A stretch of DNA of 64,000 bases from NCBI GenBank assembly GCA_963921195.1, contig OY992536.1, positions 104,496,778 through 104,560,777 on the forward strand, read 5' to 3'. Below the pieces are notes generated by a model. That model searched no databases. It was not told the origin of the DNA and saw only the letters and a list, made by a program, of their open reading frames with translations. The translations under genes were made by a program, and so were the position numbers. This DNA is from Pegoplata infirma. Taxonomy: Eukaryota > Arthropoda > Insecta > Diptera > Anthomyiidae. This document shows, in pieces, positions 55,767 to 64,000 of this stretch; positions within the stretch are counted from its first letter, which is position 1; each line of letters opens with the position of its first letter.

Positions 55767-56335
55767 TTTACAAGTTATTACTCAAATTGTTTTTCTCAAT
55801 ATTTTTTTCTGTGTGCTGTTAAAATATACAACTTTAAAAAAAATAAATTGATAAGTTTTTAGTAAATTTTTACTTGCTACAATTAAAAAATTAATTAAAA
55901 TAACGAAAGTTTTTGAGTTATGTTTTAATTGTGTCAATTAAAAATTTAGTGGAAAATGTTTATTTAATGTTTACTCAATAGGTACTACGCTCAAAAAAAC
56001 AACCTTGCCAAATTACTACACTCAAAATAATAACTCTGTTAAATTACAGAAAAACTATGCTAATTTAACAGACTACACCATACTTTTCCAGCTAACAACA
56101 TTTCTTGGTAATTTTACTCAAAAAACTCTGCAAAACGATTTTGACAGAAAAAAACTGTTAATTTACAGAGTTTATAGTAATATATTGGTTAAATATGAAA
56201 GCTTTTTTTACAGAGAAAACTCTGTAATTTTACTATAAAACTCTGTAAAATGATTTAGACAAAAAAAAACTGTTAATTTACAGAGTTTCCAGTAAAATAT
56301 TGGTTAAATAAACCACCATTTAGCAAAGAAAACTA

Positions 56336-57051
56336 CACTCAAAATAATAATTTTGTAAAATACTCTGTAAAATGACTGTAATCTCAATTCAACAGATATT
56401 TGACAGAGTTTTCTGTCAAAATACATATTTAAAGAAAATACTTTGTATTTTGTTGTGACAAAAAAACAAAGTTTCCTCTGTTATATTACTTTTTACTTTG
56501 TAATCTTAATTTTACTGATAATTAAGAGAGTTTTCTGCTAAAATACAGATTTAAGCAAAATACTTCGTATTTTTTATAACCATTTTTGAGTAGTTTTTGT
56601 TCAAAATCAAAATTTTATCTGTATATTTTTTTTTGAGAAAAAGTTGAAACAGTAGCAAAAAAATTTTCAAAATTTTTTTTTTCAGAAATCTTATAAAAAT
56701 TTTACAAAATAACATGCATTTAACTAAACTGTAAATTTACAGAGTTTTTTCTGTAAATTTTTTTCTGCATCAAATGCATTTCACAAATATATGTAAATTT
56801 ACATAGTTTTTTTTTGCTAAATGGTGGTTTATTTAACCAATATTTTACTAGAAACTCTGTAAATTAATAGTTTTTTTTTTCGTCCAAATCATTTTACAGA
56901 GTTTTAAAGTCAAATTACAGAGTTTTTCTGTCAAAAAAAATGTTATGTTTAACCAATATTTTACTATAAACTCTGTAAATTAACAGTTTTTTTTTGTTAA
57001 AATCATTTTACAGAGTTTTTCTGTATTTTAACAGAGTTATTATTTTGAGTG
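56336..57051. mobile_element. CTCTGT family copy nested in its own family member
   Basis: CACTCAAAATAATAATTTTG to the inverse end at 57051, TA on both sides. The outer copy resumes as TGTAAATTTACA, matching the uninterrupted CAAAGAAAAACTCTGTAAAT near 14470. Confidence 0.72.
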
Positions 57052-57242
57052 TATGTAAATTTACATATATTTGTAAAATACATTTGATGCAAAAAAAAAT
57101 TTACAGAAAAAAACTCTGTAAATTTACACAGTTTAGTCAAATGCATGTTATTTTGTAAAATTTTTATAAGATTTCTGGAAAAAAAAATTTTGATAACCTT
57201 TTTTGCTACTTTTTTAACTTTTTCTCAAAAAAAAAAATATTC

Positions 57243-59331
57243 GGGTGATTCCATGTCAAACCGCACAGAAAACTGTCATTTTCGGATTTGACACCTCCGA
57301 TTTTAATGAAATTCGCAAAAAATATTTCACATGCGTTGTTTTCATAAAATGATTACCTTACAGGCTCCAAAAATTTTTAGTTTTCGAAATATGGCGTCTT
57401 GAAAATTGGCAAAAACGTAAAATTTTTAAAAAGGTGCACATACAAAGTCACCCATAACTTTAAAACTATAAAACCCACAGTTACCAAATAGGTACCATTT
57501 GAAAGCTGAAAGGATTGCCTTATAAGTGGCATGCACAATTTTTTCTTGTAACGAAAGGTCAAAGGTCATATTTCAAGGTCTAATGTTCAAAGACCTATAT
57601 CTCAAAATCCGATATTTTTAAAATTCTCAAAAAAATATATGATAACAACCAAGTCTTTCTCTACATTTGTATCAAAATTTCAGGGTGGACACTCATATGG
57701 TTCCAAAGTTACAGAAGAAAACGTGCTCGAAGGCAAGGTTTTTTCTACGAGTTCATATAAAAAATATTGCACAAACAAAACAATATACATAGCCGTAAAC
57801 AAAGGTGCGGGCCTAGAACAAGGCTTAATACTTTTTATGTATTTTGAGTTATATTGTTCTTTTACAAGGAAAGTCCTTGAAAGTGAACATACCTGATTTC
57901 TTTTAAATTTATACACAAGCTAGAAAAAATAAATCTAAAATCAACCAGTCTGAGCTTGTCGGCCTAAATTCAGGTTAAACGCGGTTAAAAATTACCCATT
58001 TTCAGTTATTTTAAAGTTTAGGTACTTTATATTGATGCCACATATAACAGATCGGTTTCATTCGAAACCTATATTCTTCCATAGTAGGGAAATAGGAATG
58101 GGGTGGGGGAACCGTATGTTCAAAGCGAAATAAAGCTCATAAACAAGAATATAATCAAGCATAAAAATGGTTTAGAAATGCAAACACTAATGTTTAGAAC
58201 TTCTTTGAATTTTTGCCTTATTTTATTTTGGACACACTAATAAAGATATTTTTTTTTAAATTCGGATGAAACCCGACCTGTAAGAAAAACTGCCAATAAA
58301 AAATTCATGTGATTGCTTAATTTAAATAGAAAATAGTACCAACAATGAATTTGTTTTACAAAAACTATATAGTTTACCAAAAACTATACATTTTTAACAA
58401 AAACAATTATGCAACAAATAAAATGTCTCAAACAGACGCCAAAATTTTTTTTTTTCAAATGAAACGGATCTGATAAAAGTGGCATCAATGTACCTAAAAG
58501 TTAAAATTACTAAAATTCGGTCATTTTTGACTCCCGTTTAACCATTTAAAACTAAATTAAGACCAATAAGCTCAGACAGGTCGATGTTAGATATTTGTTG
58601 TCTTTCATGGGCATAAATTTCAAAGAAATTACGTATGTTCACTTTGAAGATTTTCCTTGTAAGAAAACAAGATAACCCTACGATAAAATTCAGTTTTGAT
58701 TGTGAAATCAAATTCAGGAGGTCGAAATATTAATAAATAATGGGTTCAGTTTTTAGGTCCGTCCCTTTGTTTACTGCTAGCAGCATGCTAGCATGCTATG
58801 CTGCTTTGTGTGTGTAAGCTTTTGCATATGAACTCGTAGAGAAAATCTTGACTTCAAGCACGTTTTCCTCTGTAACTTTGGAACCATATGAGTGTCCGCC
58901 CGGAAATTTTGATACAAATGTAGGGAAAGACTTGATTGTTATCATATATTTTTTTGAGAATTTTAAAAATATCGGATTTTAAGATATAGGTCTTTGAACA
59001 TTAGACCTTGAAATATGACCTTTGACCTTTCGTTACAAGAAAAAATTGTGCATGCCACTTACAAGGTAACCCTTTCAGCTTTCAAATGGTACCTATTTGG
59101 TAATTGTGGGTTTTATAGTTTTAAAGTTATGGGTGACTTTGTATGCGCACCTTATTGAAAATTTGACGTTTTTGCCAATATTCAAGACGCCATATTTCGA
59201 AAACCGAAAGGTTTTGGAGCCAGAAAGGTAGTGATTTTAGGAACACTATCCATTTGCAATATATTTGGCAAATTTTATTTAAATCGAAGGTGACAAATCC
59301 GAATGATGTGTGGTTTGAGCTGGATTTGCCC
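57243..59331. mobile_element. Giant palindrome element, arms about 1 kb, ATTC duplication
   Basis: GGGTGATTCCATGTCAAACC at left; the right end, inverted, reads GGGCAAATCCAGCTCAAACC. ATTC at 57239-57242 and 59332-59335. Arms pair throughout (TGACCTTTGACCTTTCGTTA; TGGTTCCAAAGTTACAGA and its inverse; AGCTTGTCGGCC near 57952 with its near-inverse near 58570). Centre near 58290. No coding frame. Confidence 0.72.
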
Positions 59332-59638
59332 ATTCAGATAAAATATTGATGTTTGGTAACAAAAACTACTCAAAACAGAAAACTTTTTTGGTTATAAAAA
59401 AATACGAAGTATTTTGCTTAGATCTGTATTTTAGCAGAAAACTCTGTAAATTATCTGTAAAATTAAGATTACAAAGTAAAAAGTAATATAACAGAGGGAA
59501 CTTTGTTTTTTTGTCACAACAAAATACAAAGTATTTTCTTTAAATCTGTATTTTGACAGAAAACTCTGTCAAATATCTGTTGAATTGAGATTACAGTCAT
59601 TTTACAGAGTATTTTACAGAGTTATTATTTTGAGTGTA

Positions 59639-60095
59639 GAAAAAGTCTCGTAATACCATTTTACCAATATTTAACAGTTTTTCTTGTTTTTAACAAATAA
59701 TTTTCGATCGAAATTTACATTTTTTTTTTTGTAATTTTACAGTTTTTCAAATTTCCAAGATATTTTTATAAAAAAAATCTAGTAAATTTACGAGAATTTC
59801 TTGCAAGTTCTTTTTCCCCAAAAAGTTGTAAATTTACAATTTTATTGGTAAAAATCTTGTAAAATTACAAAAAAGTTCGTAATTTTTACTAGGAATTCTC
59901 TAAAATAGGAGGTAGCAAAAAAATCTAGTAAAATCACGAAACCTCCTTGTAAGTTTTATTGCGTCAAAAAAATTGTAAATTTACATTTTTTTTGTGTAAA
60001 AAGCTTTGGTAAAAAGCTTGTAAAACAACAAGGAATTCTTGTCAAATAGGAGGTAGCAAAAAAAACATTTCTTGTAATTTTACAAGTTTTTTTTT
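59639..60095. mobile_element. ACAAAGTTTTTTTT family relative, copy 3 (left end lost)
   Basis: Begins directly after the CTCTGT element as GAAAAAGTCTCGTAATACC and ends TTTTACAAGTTTTTTTTTTT. Same body words as 11264 and 38095. Confidence 0.5.
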
Positions 60096-60302
60096 TTGAG
60101 TATCCCAGCAAAATTTTCTGTTGCAAATAATCTGTTCCAGAATGCATCATTTTTCCCTGCAACCGATTCTACTTAACATTCCAGAATCAATGATTTTTGT
60201 TTGAAATTTTTTCGAAACAATCGTTTTTTAGAGCAAGCGGTTTTTTTGAAAAATAATTTTACATAGAAAATTTTGTTGTGATTACCGTAGAATATATTCA
60301 AG

Positions 60303-62503
60303 CAGTGGCGTATACAGGGGGGGGGCCCGGGCCCCCCCCCGAAATGATTTGACAAATTTCAGGATTTGGTATCAAATAAAAAGTACAATGTTAAAAAACT
60401 TCATAAAAAAATTTAAAAACATTTAAGAATCTAAAATTTTTTGAAGAGAAATGTTTTGAAACTAAAAATTTTTCTGTTAAAAAATCTCAAAATCTGAAAA
60501 AAAATTTTTAGAATTTGAAACTTTTCAACTTAGGATTCTAATGAAAAAATAACTTAGAACCTGAAGTTTTATGTAAACAAAAAATGGACCTAATTGTAAG
60601 TAAAATGTAGTCAAATCTTAAAACGCGACTTTGTCATTTAGAAAAATGTCTCAAAACGAGACTATTTCTTAAAAAATTTTTTTCTCAGAATCTAAAACTT
60701 TTTATAAAAAAATGTCTGAGAATCTAACTAAGACTTTTTCTATAGGAATAATGCCTTAAAATATTAGCCTTTTCGCAGAATATAAGACCTTTTCTATAGG
60801 AAAAATGTCTCAGAATCTGGTACTTTTTCTATTAGAAATTTTTAGAATCTGAGGCTTTTCTAAATGAAAAAAGTTTCAGAATCTGAGGCTTTTCTATATG
60901 AGAAATGTTTTAGAATCTGGGAACTTTCTATAGGAAAAATGTCTCTGAATCTGAAAAATGTCTCAAAATCTGAGATTTTTTCTATAAAAAAAATCTTAAA
61001 ATCTGAGGTTTTTTTATATGAAAAATGTTTTAAAAGCTGAGAACTTTCTATAGGAATAATGTCTCTGAATCTGAGAATTTTTCTTACAATCAGGAAAATG
61101 TCTCAGAATTTTAGACTTTTTTTACGAAAAATCTTTCAGAATCAACGAATTTTTCTTAAGGAAAATTATCTCAAAATCAAATAAAGGAAAAATGTCTCAG
61201 AGACACAAGGTGAGACATTTTGTATAGAAAAATGCTCAAAATCTGAAACTTTCTATTTTAAAAATATATTTTTCGATAAGAATAATGTCTCAAAATTTGA
61301 GTATTTTGCTATTTGAAATATATTTCAAATCTGAGACTTTTTCTTTAGGAAAATTTTCTCAGAATCTGAGGCTTTTTCTATATGAAAAATGTTTCAGAAT
61401 CTGGCACTTTCCTATAGTCAAAATGTTTCAGAATCTGAGACTTGTTCTACAGGAAAAGTGATTAAGCATCTTAGACTTTTTCAATAGGAAAAATGTGTCA
61501 GAATCTAAGAAATTTTCTGTAGAAAAAATGTCTGAGAACCTGAGACATTTTCTATAGGAAAAATTTCGAATAATCTGAGACTTTTTCTGTAAGAAACATG
61601 TCGAAGAATTTGAGACTTTTTTTATAAGAATCTGAGACTTTTTATAGGAAAAATGTCTCAGAATTAGAAACTTTTTCTATAGAAAAAATGTCTGAGAACC
61701 GGAGACATTTTCTATAGGAAAAATGTCGAATAATCTGAGACTTTTTCTGTAAGAAACATGTCGAAGAATCGGAGACTTTTTCCATAAGAATCTGAGACTT
61801 TTTCTATAGGAAAAATGTCTAAGAATCTTAGACCTTTTCTATAGGAAAAATGTTTTAGAATCTAAGACTTTTTATACTGTTTTCTTTTTAAAACGTTCTC
61901 AGAATCTGAATCATTTTATTTATAGAAAAAGTGAAGATTTTCTCAGAATCTAAAATTTTTTGTGTGAAATGTTGTAGAATCTGAGAAAATGTGCAAAATT
62001 AGAAATATCTCAGATTATGGGAAAATGTCTTACAATCGGAGTCTTTCTTTTGGAAAAGTATTTTATGAATATGTTTATAGAATCAATTTCTAAACTGAAT
62101 TTTTCGAGAAACGTTTTCCATTGGAAATATGATTTAGAGTCTTTGACTTTTTCTATTACAAAATCTGTCTTAACTGCAAATTGTGATAGAATCTTAGACT
62201 TTTCTTTGAAAAAATTTCAGATAATCTTCTTTGTAAAAATGTTTCAGCATCTTATAAAATTCGCACTTTAAAAAAAATGCTTAAGTCTCTCAAAAAATTC
62301 TAAAATATAAAAAAAATCTTAATTTCCCCCCAAACGGTGGTAAACTTACACAAAAATGAAGATTCTCATTGTGTTACATTCAGTTCAAGGAAAAGATCGG
62401 GAAAAATTCTAAAACATGTCCTATTATGTAAATTTTTTGTAAAAAAAAAAATTTAAAAATAATGTTGGGCCCCCACCGAAATAAAATCCTGGATACGCCC
62501 CTG
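60303..62503. mobile_element. hAT element carrying the 35-bp satellite
   Basis: CAGTGGCGTATACAGGGGGG at left, inverse CAGGGGCGTATCCAGGATTT at right, exact 8-bp duplication TATTCAAG (60295-60302, 62504-62511). The interior (about 60600-62250) is a degenerate array of GGAAAAATGTCTCAGAATCT and GAGACTTTTTCTATA, the reverse complement of the 16.8-19.8 kb satellite. No transposase. Confidence 0.82.
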
Positions 62504-62691
62504 TATTCAAGTATCGATTGAACCAAGAATTTGTTCCAAAAAAATTTGCTGGGTATAATAAATTGTTTACTGGTGCAAAATCAGTAATTATTTACAAAAT
62601 AATATTAAAAATTTACTCAATTTTGTTTTCGTTTTGTGTAGAAAAAAACCTGTACTTTAATGTTTTTTCTAAACATAGTATATGACGTTTT

Positions 62692-63400
62692 GGCTAAAGT
62701 GCACTTTACGGGGCACAAATATTTTGGCAAAAAAAAATATGTGACCCCCTTTAGAATTAAAAAAGAAAAAAACCGAAATTAAAATTTAAGGGGGCTGGGC
62801 CCCGGTGGACCCCCTGGAGCCAAAAAACCGCCCCACCCACAAACCTGTACGTATGGGTACTCAAATGAAAGGTAATTTGCTCACGATTGCAAATATGTAT
62901 TTTTTGTATGTATTTTAACAATATTGTAACCCCTAAATCCATTTTAGTAACTTTCAGTTCAATAATTAAGCCATTCAGTAATTAACAACGTAAAAGGCTT
63001 GATTCACAAAAAAGTTTTATTTTGCGGGGAGGGTGGGTTTAATGCATGGAGTTTGTAATCCCTAAGCCCGGCCGAAGGCCGGCTACGCAGAAAAAAATTT
63101 TAAGCAAAAAAAAATTTTTTTTTGTGGACTTTTTTTTGAAAAAAAAACGGATCAGGTCGTTTTTTTGGACCTAGAGGGGCCCAGGGACCTAGCTCCCCTT
63201 TATTTTCTTTTTTAATTACCTTTTACTTAAGTACCCACACAAACCTGTAGGTGGGAGGGTCAGTTTTTTTTGATCAAGGGGGGTCCCCGGGGCCCAGCCC
63301 CCTTAAATTTTAATTTCCGTTTTTTTCTTTATTAATTCCAGAGGGGGTCCAATTTTTTTCCCCCCTAAAATATGTGTGCCCCGTAAAGTGCACTTTTGCC
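62692..63400. mobile_element. Element with 8-bp duplication GACGTTTT, hAT- or P-like
   Basis: GGCTAAAGTGCACTTTACGG and inverse GGCAAAAGTGCACTTTACGG, flanked by GACGTTTT (62684-62691, 63401-63408). Inverted inner blocks (GGGGCACA; GACCCCCT; CCCACAAACCTGTA). A CCGGCCGAAGGCCGG hairpin at 63067-63081. Ends do not match a family I can name. Confidence 0.72.
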
Positions 63401-63408
63401 GACGTTTT

Positions 63409-64000
63409 AGCTAAAACTTTGTTTTATAACGCAAAATCTTGTAAAACTATTTTTCAGGGAAATCGAACTGGAAATTTTTTCTCCAAAATATTACATCGGT
63501 TGAGTAGATTTGTTTTAAAAAGTCAAATCTTTTTATAAAATTTTGCAAAGTTTTCAAAATAAAGTAATTAAGTATTTTTTTTTTTAGTTTAAGCATTTTT
63601 TTTATTGATTCTGCAATAATTGGCATCACTGTTACTTAACACATAAACACAATAGTTCACTCTCACTCACACCCATCTATTTCTCTCACTTACTCTTGTG
63701 GGATGGTAATAAAGTAAAAATGACTTTGAAAGGATTTGTTTTTCGTGTTTTTCTGTGTGTTTTTTTTTTGTCCCTTAAGCCAAATAAAGGACTAGTAATT
63801 TATTTCGTATGATTTTTTATAGATATTTTTTTTTTCTCTTGCACATCTACATTTACGTATGTATATGACAAGTATGAATCATTCGTTTTGGTAAGTATTT
63901 TTTTTTTCCTTATTTTCTATGACTCTGGCCGTTTTTTTTTTTTTTGTAAGGATGATTAATAAATTTTCACTTTGGGATTTTCCTTTTACAATTATAATTT
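63409..64000. other. AT-rich sequence, no gene recognised
   Basis: Includes a CT-rich stretch (63655-63700, TCACTCTCACTCACACC) and a minus-strand GTAAGT at 63693-63688 that could be the donor of a noncoding Syt4 exon. This is only a possibility. Confidence 0.3.

Larger units (their letters stand above)
56019..59636. mobile_element. CTCTGT family TA-site element, copy 2, with two insertions
   Basis: CACTCAAAATAATAACTCTG and inverse, TA on both sides (56017-56018, 59637-59638). Collinear with 14280-14922 once the insertions at 56336-57051 and 57243-59331 are removed. Confidence 0.75.

Noticed and set aside
63688..63693. Donor of a noncoding first Syt4 exon
   Set aside because: A single GTAAGT with no supporting promoter or conserved leader; kept only as a possibility.

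Overview
This is fly nuclear DNA: very AT-rich, intron-bearing and packed with nested transposons. It carries one protein-coding host gene, Synaptotagmin 4 (Syt4), on the minus strand, with four coding exons between 37419 and 20703. The spliced protein would be 491 residues, close to Drosophila Syt4 (about 474, from memory). The gene plus several DINE-1/INE-1-like Helentron families suggest a schizophoran dipteran. The repeat load suggests a calyptrate (blowfly, flesh fly or house fly group), but the sequence alone cannot fix the species.

Layout. 1-20.7 kb lies downstream of Syt4 and is almost all repeats: a Tc1/mariner-type element, a LINE tail, a family with CCCGAGTAAAAA ends, a hAT-like element holding a further insertion, DINE copies, a CTCTGT-rich TA-site element, and a 35-bp satellite split by two DINEs and a SINE. 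20.7-37.5 kb is Syt4. Intron 2 is 63 bp, whereas introns 1 (8.5 kb) and 3 (6.7 kb) are filled with transposons. Intron 3 holds an inverted-repeat element with a pogo-like MITE and a DINE inside it, plus a decayed LINE. Intron 1 holds a hAT MITE 62 bp from a splice acceptor, a Harbinger-like MITE, a three-level DINE/MULE-like/foldback nest, and two more composite elements. 37.5-64 kb is upstream of the first coding exon: a 925-bp direct duplication, a 4.45-kb Helitron carrying about 140 copies of a 16-bp repeat, hAT elements, large foldback elements, a second CTCTGT-family nest, and a hAT that carries the same 35-bp satellite seen at 17-19 kb.

No intact transposase, helicase or reverse transcriptase was seen, so the mobile elements here are non-autonomous or decayed. 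Many boundaries are firm because both target-site duplications can be read, and for several an uninterrupted relative occurs elsewhere in the window. The main novelty is the transposon content: a terminal-inverted-repeat family with 2-bp target duplications, satellites carried inside transposons, and multi-level nesting.
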